From Paenibacillus maysiensis (GTDB lineage: Bacteria; Bacillota; Bacilli; Paenibacillales; Paenibacillaceae), in NCBI RefSeq assembly GCF_000520815.1, contig NZ_ASRY01000203.1, positions 1 to 35,335 on the forward strand: 35,335 bases of DNA. The letters are read 5' to 3'. The position numbers and the translations under genes were made by a program. Shown one piece after another: positions 23,275-30,973 of this stretch; positions within the stretch are counted from its first letter, which is position 1; every line of letters begins with the position of its first letter. Below the pieces are notes generated by a model. That model saw only the letters and a list, made by a program, of their open reading frames with translations. It was not told the origin of the DNA and searched no databases.

Positions 23275-25236
23275 ATGAATGAAACCACAATGCAGCGTTT
23301 GGAATACGACCGGATCAAAACAAGAGTTTCCGAATGTGCTTTTTCTTACCTTGGTAAGCGCCATGCCGCTTCTATGCAACCAATTACAGACATACGTACG
23401 ATCAAGATCCGCCTTGACGAAGCGACCGAAGCCTTGCAGCTCATTCGCCACGGTGCAAGTGTTCCCATTCCCTCCCTGGAAGGGATGGAACACATTCTTC
23501 ACTTGCTGGGAACCGGATATTTGTTCAGCGAGCACGATTTTTCTCACATTGCCCAATTTATCAGAAGTTGCACTCAACTGATAACATATATGGGTTCCAA
23601 GTCGAATGCCGCTCCAAGCGTCAGTGCCTATGCTTCTTCCATGTATGGTATGGAACCCCTTCTGTCTGAAATTGAAAGATGTATTTATTCAGGAAAAGTG
23701 ACGGACAGCGCCAGTAAAGAACTGGCTAAAATCCGCAAAAAAATAGCGGTCACGGAAGAACGGATCAAAAGGAAACTCGATTCTCTCACCAGCCGTCACC
23801 GATCCATCTTGCAGGAAAATATGGTCAGTCAGCGCGGTGGCCGTTACGTGCTTCCGATCAAAAAAGAATTTCGCAAACAGGTGAAAGGCAACGTGCTGGA
23901 TGAATCAGGTAGTGGTCAAACGGTTTACATCGAGCCTGCCGAGATCGTAAGTCTGCAATTCGATCAGAGTGCGAACATGGCCGAAGAATCCAAAGAAGAA
24001 ATGAAAGTGCTGGGAGATCTGACGACACTTGCTGAGTCATATAACCGGGAGTTGAACATCAACACAGAGACGGTAGGCATACTCGACTTTTTATTAGCCA
24101 AAGCCAAATATGCCTTGACAATGGATGCTGTGCCTGTCGAGCTTAACCTTGACGGAATTATAGACATTCGAGGGGCACGTCACCCGTTCATGGGAAATTC
24201 CATGGTTCCACTTGATTTCTCAATCGGTGAAGGCTACTCCTCACTCATCATTACCGGACCCAATACAGGTGGAAAAACGATGGCCCTCAAAAGTGTCGGC
24301 CTGTTAACTCTGATGGTGCAGTCCGGATTGCTGGTACCTGTTTCGGAAGGCAGCCGAATGGCTGTATTTGAGGAAATTGAGGTAGATATCGGAGACGGAC
24401 AAAGCATCGAGCATGCTTTGAGCACCTTTTCTGCACATATCCGCAACATGATCGGCATTTTGGAAACAGCGGGCAACTCCACTCTGATCCTGATTGACGA
24501 AATGGCATCTGGAACCGATCCGGGCGAAGGTGTGGGCCTTTCTATCGCGCTGCTGGAAGAATTCCACCGCCGCCGGGCAACCGTAGTGGCTACCACGCAC
24601 TTTAGCGAGATTAAGCATTTTGCTGAAAATACACCGGGATTCCAAAATGCTCGTATGGAGTTTGATACCGAAACGCTGCAACCCTTGTATCGTCTTCGGA
24701 TCGGCGAGGCCGGGGAAAGCTACGCATACGCCATTGCCTTGAAGCTGGGGATGTGGAATCGCATTATTGACCGTTCTCAGGCTATTTCTGCGGGTAGGAC
24801 GTCTCAAAATACACAGGAATCATTTGTGATTCCCCCAGCTTATGATGATGTAAAACAGAACACAATAAGTGAACTCTCTCCTAAAAGAGCGTCTTTAAAG
24901 CATACAGCCACAAAACAGGTGAAACAAGAACACACTGCCGGACCTAAGCCATTTGCCCTTGGTGACAGTGTTTACGCAGCCTACCTGAACCGGACTGGAA
25001 TTGTGTACAAAACCGAAGATGAACGAGGCAATGTCGGGGTTTTGATCCAAGGACAAAAGCTGACCATAAACAAAAAGAGGCTTATTCTTCATATTGCAGC
25101 TACCGAGTTGTATCCCGACGACTATGATCTGGACATCGTTTTGGAAACTAAGGAAAACCGCAAAAAACGGAAGCTTCTAGGCCGGAAGCATGTCGAAGGC
25201 CTGATGATTGAATCTCCTCCGGAAGATAAAGTGTAA
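23275..25236 (+). CDS. MutS2-like ATPase lacking the Smr domain
   Basis: A 653-residue MutS-family ABC ATPase. The N-terminal core/lever and coiled-coil region (about 1-300) is of MutS2 type, with SQRGGRYVLPIKKEFRKQVK and DESGSGQTVYIEP. The ATPase has Walker A GPNTGGKT (328-335), Walker B LILIDE (404-409) and TTHF near 441. A KOW-like segment (FALGDSVYAAYLNRTGIV) starts near residue 560. Where full MutS2 (about 785 aa) carries the Smr nuclease domain, this protein has only a basic tail ending at 653, without the LDLRG and HGKG signatures. The clamp region is also short. MutS2 of Bacillus subtilis splits collided ribosomes; this variant could do so without RNA cleavage. AAAGGAGAG precedes the ATG, and an attenuator-like leader lies upstream. 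Confidence 0.88.
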   Translation: MNETTMQRLEYDRIKTRVSECAFSYLGKRHAASMQPITDIRTIKIRLDEATEALQLIRHGASVPIPSLEGMEHILHLLGTGYLFSEHDFSHIAQFIRSCTQLITYMGSKSNAAPSVSAYASSMYGMEPLLSEIERCIYSGKVTDSASKELAKIRKKIAVTEERIKRKLDSLTSRHRSILQENMVSQRGGRYVLPIKKEFRKQVKGNVLDESGSGQTVYIEPAEIVSLQFDQSANMAEESKEEMKVLGDLTTLAESYNRELNINTETVGILDFLLAKAKYALTMDAVPVELNLDGIIDIRGARHPFMGNSMVPLDFSIGEGYSSLIITGPNTGGKTMALKSVGLLTLMVQSGLLVPVSEGSRMAVFEEIEVDIGDGQSIEHALSTFSAHIRNMIGILETAGNSTLILIDEMASGTDPGEGVGLSIALLEEFHRRRATVVATTHFSEIKHFAENTPGFQNARMEFDTETLQPLYRLRIGEAGESYAYAIALKLGMWNRIIDRSQAISAGRTSQNTQESFVIPPAYDDVKQNTISELSPKRASLKHTATKQVKQEHTAGPKPFALGDSVYAAYLNRTGIVYKTEDERGNVGVLIQGQKLTINKKRLILHIAATELYPDDYDLDIVLETKENRKKRKLLGRKHVEGLMIESPPEDKV

Positions 25237-25332
25237 AAACAATTGTAGATTCAACTCTAATAATCGTTAAAATGAATATAATATGTTGGTATTGTTCGTT
25301 GATATGAAGTTATGAAATTGGGTCCATTCTAT

Positions 25333-25364
25333 TGAGTTTACATAATATTCATTATGTAAACTCA
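25333..25364. promoter_or_regulatory. 26-bp palindrome, copy 3
   Basis: TGAGTTTACATAAT and ATTATGTAAACTCA are perfect 14-bp arms around ATTC. The 26-bp core (25336-25361) matches copies 1 and 2. It sits between the convergent MutS2-like and recombinase genes and is followed by ATTCTTTTTATT, so it may also act as the terminator of the MutS2-like gene. No other terminator is visible there. Confidence 0.5.
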
Positions 25365-25458
25365 TTCTTTTTATTCTCCCTAATGCGCTTATCATATCCC
25401 TGTAAATATTTTACTTTTGACTATCGAACACTTTATTCCCCTTTTTCTCTCGTTGTCC

Positions 25459-26421
25459 CTAACTCTTTAATTCCATCATAGGTACCTGAATATCCAGCTT
25501 GTCCATCGCTTTTTCTTTTTCCCGATCCGTGACATGTGTATATACCGTGGTCGTCTGGATGGATGAATGTCCCAGCAGCTCCTGCACAGTACGCAGATCG
25601 GCCCCCTTACGCAAAAGCATCGTTGCAAACGTATGGCGCAGCTTGTGACTGGAGTAAGATACCCGACGTTCCACACTCTTATCCTGCTGGAATCGCTCGA
25701 ACGTTTCCGTAGCAATCTGCTGAATAGAGCGCACCGCCAAACGGCGGCCTTTTTGCGACACAAACATCGCGTCCTCCTTCCCCCTCCACGGCGTTAATCT
25801 TTCCTCCAACGCACGTTCCACAATATCACACACACCCTCCGGCACCGGAAGCGCACGCCACTTGCGCCCTTTACCAAACACATCTAGTGTGCGCCGTTCT
25901 CTGCTAAAATCCGAGACATTCAAAGAATGAACCTCTCCCACCCGTAATCCCATATATACCATCAGCAGAAAAATAGCCATGTTGCGATTTGCATATTTTC
26001 CCTCCACTGCGAGTAAAAACGGCTGAATTTCCTTTTCATCCAAATAGACGGGCATACGATTCTTTTCGGTCTTTGCTTTTTTAATTCCAAATGCCGGATT
26101 CGTGCTGCACAATTCAAATTCCTGCAACGCTTTGTAAAAGCTACTTACCGCCGCATGCTTCCGGTTCCGCGTACTATCTCCAGCCCCACTTTCCCGCGCT
26201 TTAGACAGATACGACATCACATGAATTTTCTTCACCTGATCAAGTGGCTTTTCACGCAGCGTACGTAAGAACTGCTTTACATCCCCCGTATAGTTTTTTT
26301 GCGTATGTATCGTATATCCCGCATCCTTCATCCAGATCAAAAAAGCTTCCAGCTCCTCAGCATACACTTCATCAATATCATCTATCGTATCCGGCTCCAT
26401 TTGTCGTATCCCTTTTTTCAT
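25459..26421 (-). CDS. Tyrosine recombinase/integrase (XerC/XerD-like)
   Basis: A 320-residue site-specific tyrosine recombinase. The N-terminal SAM-like core-binding domain (about residues 20-105) is followed by the catalytic domain with all six active-site residues: R160 (MGLRVGE), K184, H259 and R262 (SSHKLRH), H285 (LLGHSS) and the nucleophile Y294 (TTVYTHV). GGAGG lies 8 nt before the ATG. It is XerC/D-sized but is not in the usual codV/clpYQ or Spo0-linked setting, and it lies between decayed genes, so it may be a mobile-element or lineage-specific recombinase. No flanking attachment-site repeats were recognised. Confidence 0.9.
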   Translation of the reverse strand: MKKGIRQMEPDTIDDIDEVYAEELEAFLIWMKDAGYTIHTQKNYTGDVKQFLRTLREKPLDQVKKIHVMSYLSKARESGAGDSTRNRKHAAVSSFYKALQEFELCSTNPAFGIKKAKTEKNRMPVYLDEKEIQPFLLAVEGKYANRNMAIFLLMVYMGLRVGEVHSLNVSDFSRERRTLDVFGKGRKWRALPVPEGVCDIVERALEERLTPWRGKEDAMFVSQKGRRLAVRSIQQIATETFERFQQDKSVERRVSYSSHKLRHTFATMLLRKGADLRTVQELLGHSSIQTTTVYTHVTDREKEKAMDKLDIQVPMMELKS

Positions 26422-26553
26422 CCCGATTCCCTCCGCTTCGATTCATATTCCCAAATACCAAATATGCCGTAAAACGTCCATTTTCGCCTAATTTTTATCG
26501 ACAATCCAATCGACAACTAATGCGTGAGGTCTAATGAAAGTCGATTTAAACCT

Positions 26554-26589
26554 AAACAGCGTATAATTTATATTATACGCTGTTTTTTA
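26554..26589 (+). terminator. Perfect hairpin with T run upstream of the recombinase
   Basis: AAACAGCGTATAAT (26554-26567) and ATTATACGCTGTTT (26572-26585) are perfect 14-bp arms with a 4-nt loop, followed by Ts on the plus strand. A 10-codon frame (26534-26566, MKVDLNLNSV) ends inside the 5' arm. No plus-strand gene precedes or follows it. Confidence 0.6.
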
Positions 26590-26627
26590 AGCGGTTTTCA
26601 AGCACAAATAAAGCACCTTTCCCTTGT

Positions 26628-26991
26628 TTAGCAGCCGAGAGAAAACATAACCCAACTACCTAATGTCAGCATAGGCTCAACGGCATGGCCAGTAAACTCC
26701 CTAACATTTCCGTATTCATAATGCTGAGCAAGACCATCTATTGCATATCCGATATCACCTGTACGATTTCCAACAACGGCTTGCTCAATGCCCAGGAATA
26801 AGCTTTGATGACACGCCTTCATCAGTTTCTCTGCACCCCGTGAACGTATTTTTTCCTCCACCAATCGATCAATTTCCATGGTTGTGATACCTGGCTTGAT
26901 TATGGAGGCCAACATAGCATGACATTCTGCGACAATTCGGCCAGCCGTCCTCATGAATCTCAATTTCTTCATCCGATTTTAAAATAATCAT
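26628..26991 (-). pseudogene. Decayed type I methionine aminopeptidase
   Basis: The original start is ATG 26991, 8 nt after AGGAG, reading MIILKSDEEIEI. An extra C near 26952 then shifts the frame into MRTAGRIVAECHAMLASI, the normal MetAP N-terminal region. Reading continues to KIRSRGA and jumps to EKLMKACHQSLFLGIEQAVVG, so about 90 residues with the first metal ligands (the HGIP and DIG segments) are missing. After EFTGHAVEP the C-terminal half is lost and the frame ends at 26628. It removed N-terminal methionine when intact. It is non-functional now and presumably redundant with a normal map gene elsewhere. Confidence 0.88.
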
Positions 26992-27314
26992 TATTGTATC
27001 TCCTCACTTCTAAAGTGTCATTGCATCTTACTCTTTATTGCAATGAATACACGGCAGTCAAATTCTATTCATTTAGCTAATTACGTCTTAGCTCCTGTTA
27101 TCACCAGCATCAGGAAGCATATCTAAGAACCTACGGGGTGAGTAGCCATCGACGGGATGTGGGAGATGTGAAAAAGAATTTTGCTGTCTCGCTCTGTTTT
27201 CCCTTCATCATTCAGCACGCTATACTTAAAGAAGTCGAAAGGCAACTTATATTCAGCTTATGCTCATTTCAAAAATGTAGGTTTATTCATGACAAAGGGA
27301 GTGTTCATTTATTT
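26992..27314. other. Gap without recognisable gene
   Basis: About 320 nt between the MetAP remnant and the small plus-strand ORF. I see no coding sequence, hairpin terminator or regulator site that I can support. The long plus frame opening at 27138 has no ribosome binding site, and only its 3' part looks coding. Confidence 0.4.
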
Positions 27315-27482
27315 ATGAGTACCGAAATGCTGGAACGTCGAAGTGAAATTCTAAAACGAAACATCCATCAGTTGCTGGTTCAGGAAAATCAACACGGCGT
27401 GACGCGTCAGGAAAATTACACGTTGCATAAAATGATCAGAGAGCTTCATCAAACCTCTCACGCCTTGAATACTTCCCGTTGA
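27315..27482 (+). CDS. Small helical hypothetical protein, 55 aa
   Basis: Starts MSTEMLERRSEILKRNIHQL and continues as a charged, Gln/His-rich helix-forming peptide without Cys or membrane segment. AAGGGAG lies 13 nt before the ATG, a long spacing. The size and two-helix look resemble Spo0E-like phosphatases, but the SxxLD signature of that family is absent, so I leave it unassigned. It shares the terminator at 27516-27564 with the convergent siderophore permease operon. Confidence 0.5.
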   Translation: MSTEMLERRSEILKRNIHQLLVQENQHGVTRQENYTLHKMIRELHQTSHALNTSR

Positions 27483-27515
27483 TATGAAAGAATGCGATTA
27501 CTTACATTTCAAATG

Positions 27516-27564
27516 CAAAATAACCTTCAACACCACTAAGGAAGTGGGGCTGAGGGTTATTTTG
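27516..27564. terminator. Bidirectional terminator of the siderophore permease operon
   Basis: CAAAATAACC (27516-27525) and GGTTATTTTG (27555-27564) are perfect outer arms, extended by an inner CCAC/GTGG stem. U-rich tails occur on both strands. Confidence 0.82.
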
Positions 27565-27608
27565 TCGTGTATAGCTTTTAATGAGTAAGTTATGATTTCT
27601 TCGCAGGA

Positions 27609-28655
27609 TTATCCCTTGGAGCGACTCAGCAGATACAGGAAGTATGGCGCTCCAATGATGGCCACAATTAAACCTGTCGGGATTTCCTTCTGTAAAGGTA
27701 AGGATCGTGTGATCGTATCGGCCGCAAGCACTAACAGTGCCCCGACCAAGGCACAGGCCACTAACAGCATCTTATGCTTCGGTCCCACCACCTTTCTTGC
27801 CAAATGCGGAGCGACTAAACCGACGAAGCCGATTCCACCGCTAACCGATACGCTGGAACTGGCCAATCCAACCGCAGCAGCGAGTAGAAGGATGCGTTCT
27901 TTTTCAATTGATGTACCTAACCCGGATGCCATCTGATCCCCAAGATTAAGCACATCCATTACAGTGGCCTTGTAGTATGCGAAAGGCAGCAGCACAACAA
28001 GCCAAGGTAGCAGCGCCATTACAAATTTCCAGTTAGACCCCCATATACTTCCTGCCAGCCAACTGGCAACAAACGTATAACTTTCAGGCGTAAGCTTGAG
28101 GGTCATGATGATCATCGCAGCACTGATCCCCGCCGCTACACCAATTCCGCTTAACAGTAACCTTATCGGAGAAATCCCTTCACCCTTTTTGTAAGAAAGC
28201 GCATAGATCAGAATAGCTGCCGCTCCCGATCCAATCAGCGCAAGGGCAGGTAGTAAAAACAATGAATTCGTTGTTTGCATCGTTGGGAAAAGCAATACAA
28301 ACAGCATAACCATCAGCCCGGCTCCGGCATTAATCCCCAAAATACCAGGGTCCGCCAAACTATTACGTGAAACTCCTTGCATGATACAGCCAGAAACAGC
28401 CAGACCTGCACCGATCAAAATGGAAATAACCATTCGTGGCAATCGGAATTCAAATAAGATTAACTCCTGCTGTGGAGTCCCTTGCCCAAATAAGGTTCTA
28501 AAAAGCTCCATTGGCGAAAGTCGAATGGTTCCTGTATTCGCACTAATGGTGAATGCAACAATGAGTAGAATGAGCAGAACGATAACAACGATCCAATCAT
28601 GGATTTTTTTACGGTGACCTGCTTTGGCAATAGCTCCAGTCGTAATGTTATTCAT
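27609..28655 (-). CDS. Iron-siderophore ABC transporter permease (FecCD family), second subunit
   Basis: A 348-residue inner-membrane permease with about 9-10 hydrophobic helices. FecCD-family landmarks are FRLPRMVISILIGAGLAVSG and MQGVSRNSLADPGILGINAG near residues 75-115, and GGIGFVGLVAPHLAR (cytoplasmic coupling region) near 265-280. I chose ATG 28655, about 10 nt after AAAGGAGAG; the frame opens further upstream without support. The gene begins 1 nt after the stop of the first permease, indicating translational coupling. It should form a heterodimer with that protein and use a shared ATPase. Confidence 0.92.
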   Translation of the reverse strand: MNNITTGAIAKAGHRKKIHDWIVVIVLLILLIVAFTISANTGTIRLSPMELFRTLFGQGTPQQELILFEFRLPRMVISILIGAGLAVSGCIMQGVSRNSLADPGILGINAGAGLMVMLFVLLFPTMQTTNSLFLLPALALIGSGAAAILIYALSYKKGEGISPIRLLLSGIGVAAGISAAMIIMTLKLTPESYTFVASWLAGSIWGSNWKFVMALLPWLVVLLPFAYYKATVMDVLNLGDQMASGLGTSIEKERILLLAAAVGLASSSVSVSGGIGFVGLVAPHLARKVVGPKHKMLLVACALVGALLVLAADTITRSLPLQKEIPTGLIVAIIGAPYFLYLLSRSKG

Positions 28656-28656
28656 C

Positions 28657-29721
28657 TTACAGTGCTCTCCTTTCTTTACGAGCCAGATAAAGGAAGAATG
28701 GCACCCCAATCAGGGCAATAAGCACGCCTACTGGTGTTTCCTCCGGTGCATTAATCATACGGGCCGCCAGATCGGCAAACACGATGAGTAAAGCTCCTAT
28801 AATGGCCGAGCAAGGAATGATCCAGCGATAATCTACACCTACCAGCTTGCGGGTTATATGGGGAATAATCAATCCCACGAAACCTATAGAGCCAACCAAC
28901 GATACCGCGGCACCCGCCAGGATCAGAACAAGAATTATCCCTGCCACCTTTACCAGCCCAGTGCGCTGACCGAGACTGAGCGCAATTTCATCCCCGAGGC
29001 TGAGCAACGTAATAGACCGTGACAGCATAAGCGCGCCGATGAAAGCCGCCACAACCCAAGGCAAGACAATTCCTAGTTGCACCCATTTGGTTCCGCTGAG
29101 TCCCCCTGCATACCAGAAGGCCAGATCCTGCCCGACATTAAAATACAAGCTGATCGCGTCACCCAAGGCAGACAGCAACGCCGTTACAGCTGCACCCGCC
29201 AATACAAGGCGTACTGGCGTAAGTCCAGCCTTGGATATGGAGCTTGTACCATATACCATCACAACAGCTAAGGCAGCACCAACAAAGGAGTACAGCATTA
29301 ACTGTAAAAAGGATGACCCGGGAAAAAGGGCAAAACAAATCGCCATCGCCAAACTGGCTCCCGAATTCAATCCAAGCAAGCCCGAGTCAGCAAGCGGATT
29401 GCGGGTCATCCCCTGCATAATCGCCCCCGCCACAGCGAAGCAGACTCCGATCAACACACCACCCAAAATCCGTGGTAGCCGGATTTCCCAAATAATTTGA
29501 TGATTTTGTATTTCAGGATTAAAATGAAAGACTGCGTTCCATACCTCAAACAGCCTAATAGGAGCTGCACCAAAAGATAGGGATAGAGCGATACCGAACG
29601 CCAAAAGGGCTAGCCCGGCTGTTAAGATGAGCGAAGCCGCCCATGGCCGTGAGTGGAATGGAGTCAGCGGCTGGCTATTGTTACTCTGGGCGGGACTCTC
29701 CGATGAATCTGTTAATTTCAT
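28657..29721 (-). CDS. Iron-siderophore ABC transporter permease (FecCD family), first subunit
   Basis: A 354-residue FecCD permease. After a polar N-terminus of about 27 residues come the helices, with IRLPRILGGVLIGVCFAVAG and MQGMTRNPLADSGLLGLNSG near residues 80-125, and GSIGFVGLIIPHITRK near 270-285. Together with the downstream permease it forms the membrane part of a ferric-siderophore importer resembling Bacillus FeuBC or YfiZ-YfhA. A Fur box lies 70 nt upstream. No FecE-type ATPase gene follows, which in Bacillus is solved by the shared YusV ATPase. Confidence 0.92.
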   Translation of the reverse strand: MKLTDSSESPAQSNNSQPLTPFHSRPWAASLILTAGLALLAFGIALSLSFGAAPIRLFEVWNAVFHFNPEIQNHQIIWEIRLPRILGGVLIGVCFAVAGAIMQGMTRNPLADSGLLGLNSGASLAMAICFALFPGSSFLQLMLYSFVGAALAVVMVYGTSSISKAGLTPVRLVLAGAAVTALLSALGDAISLYFNVGQDLAFWYAGGLSGTKWVQLGIVLPWVVAAFIGALMLSRSITLLSLGDEIALSLGQRTGLVKVAGIILVLILAGAAVSLVGSIGFVGLIIPHITRKLVGVDYRWIIPCSAIIGALLIVFADLAARMINAPEETPVGVLIALIGVPFFLYLARKERRAL

Positions 29722-29791
29722 GACTATTTTTCACCCTTACTGTTGAATAGTATGTAGGCTTTCACACAAACCTGTGCTCATGAAGGCGTTT

Positions 29792-29810
29792 GATAATGAG
29801 AATTATTATC
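29792..29810 (-). promoter_or_regulatory. Fur box of the permease operon
   Basis: The 19-bp GATAATGAG-A-ATTATTATC matches the Fur consensus GATAATGAT-A-ATCATTATC at 17 of 19 positions. It lies about 70 nt before the first permease start, so iron repression is expected. Confidence 0.88.
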
Positions 29811-29903
29811 ATCCAATCTTTACTATTGTAAATTAATGCGACAATGGCTTCAATAGTAAATTTCGACGAACCCGTGAAGCCCTGCAATTTTGTGAAAAAA
29901 TAA

Positions 29904-29935
29904 AGCCCTTTGGCATAAATAAATACCAAAGGGCT
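29904..29935 (-). terminator. Terminator after the second binding protein gene
   Basis: AGCCCTTTGG (29904-29913) and CCAAAGGGCT (29926-29935) are perfect 10-bp arms with a 12-nt loop. The minus-strand tail is TTATTTTTT. Confidence 0.92.
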
Positions 29936-29954
29936 GCCAGCAACACCTGAGTAA

Positions 29955-30929
29955 CTACTTCTGTGAAGCCTTCTCTTTATTCCGCTCGACGAGCATGTCT
30001 GCTATTTCTTCTGCTTGTCCTACAATGGCAATCGGGTCAAAGTACCAATATCGATCCTCCTGTAACTCAAAGACCTTGCCATTTCGGACGGCATCCAGTG
30101 ACTTCCATATACTGTCCCCTGTATAACCGGCGGTTTCCTTGTTAACCGTCAGAAAAATATAAGAGCCGGCATACTGATTAATAACTTCTTTCGATACCGA
30201 TTTCCATTGAGTCTCACCTAATAATTCTTTTTGGACAAGTGGCGGAGGTGTCAAATCCAGTCCTCTGTAAACCGCCTGCCCTCCTCTGCCAAAGTTATCA
30301 CCATATACAAAGTATTCTTTATCCGAAGCTTCCATTACGGTGAAAGTATCCCCAGGTTGAACAATTCCCTTCAACTTGTCACGTGCAGCCTGCATCCGCT
30401 GATCGTATTGGGCAAGCCACGTTTTGGCTTCCTGCTCTTTTCCAAGCAGCTCACCAAAAGCTGTCAGTTCCTCATGCACATCCTTGTACGTTCCATAAGG
30501 AATGACGATGGTTGGAGCAATTTTACTGTATTTCTCATATTCAGAAGCATCTTTGGAACCAATCAGAATCAAATCCGGCTCCAGAGTAAGTACCTTTTCA
30601 AAGGACACGCTACCGCGATCTCCAATGCTTGTAATGCCCTGTACAAGATCCTTTGAAAACGGATTATCCAGATAATATTTAACACTTCCCACAGGTTTAA
30701 TTCCTAGTGCTAATAAATCATTCTGGTACATATCTACTACAATCCGCTGAGGGTGAACCGGTATTTTAATATCTCCATGAATCGTTTTGACTGTTTTCAT
30801 TTCCTCTGACTTTTGTTCGCTAGATGTTTGATTCTGCTTTTCACCCGGTTGCTTTACATTTCCACCACAAGCGGTAAGAGCTAAAATGACTGACAGAAGC
30901 ATCATTACAATCCACATTTTCTTTGTCAA
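29955..30929 (-). CDS. Iron-siderophore substrate-binding lipoprotein (second)
   Basis: Extracytoplasmic binding protein of 324 residues of the class III (FhuD/FeuA/YfiY) type. The lipobox LTAC gives lipid attachment at Cys21. A polar linker follows, then the first lobe with VHPQRIVVDMYQNDLLALGI and the LEPDLILIG segment, and a long helix backbone before lobe two. The start is TTG at 30927-30929, with GAGAGG about 11 nt upstream; the first ATG lies four codons later. It follows the ABC half-transporter gene with a 44-nt gap and ends in a terminator, so it is the last gene of that operon. The siderophore is unknown. Confidence 0.9.
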   Translation of the reverse strand: MTKKMWIVMMLLSVILALTACGGNVKQPGEKQNQTSSEQKSEEMKTVKTIHGDIKIPVHPQRIVVDMYQNDLLALGIKPVGSVKYYLDNPFSKDLVQGITSIGDRGSVSFEKVLTLEPDLILIGSKDASEYEKYSKIAPTIVIPYGTYKDVHEELTAFGELLGKEQEAKTWLAQYDQRMQAARDKLKGIVQPGDTFTVMEASDKEYFVYGDNFGRGGQAVYRGLDLTPPPLVQKELLGETQWKSVSKEVINQYAGSYIFLTVNKETAGYTGDSIWKSLDAVRNGKVFELQEDRYWYFDPIAIVGQAEEIADMLVERNKEKASQK

Positions 30930-30973
30930 ACCTGTTCATTCCTCTCTCTATTTACGGTGTCATATTGGCCTAT

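Noticed and set aside
24304..24807. 167-codon minus-strand open frame
   Set aside because: Antisense to the MutS2-like ATPase domain; no ribosome binding site and no recognisable protein features.
27138..27314. Upstream extension of the 55-aa ORF to 114 codons
   Set aside because: No ribosome binding site at the upstream ATG and the added residues look non-coding; only the 3' part is kept.
21500..27500. Integrated prophage or integrative element carried by the tyrosine recombinase
   Set aside because: No phage structural, replication or transfer genes, no tRNA and no flanking direct repeats that I could see.
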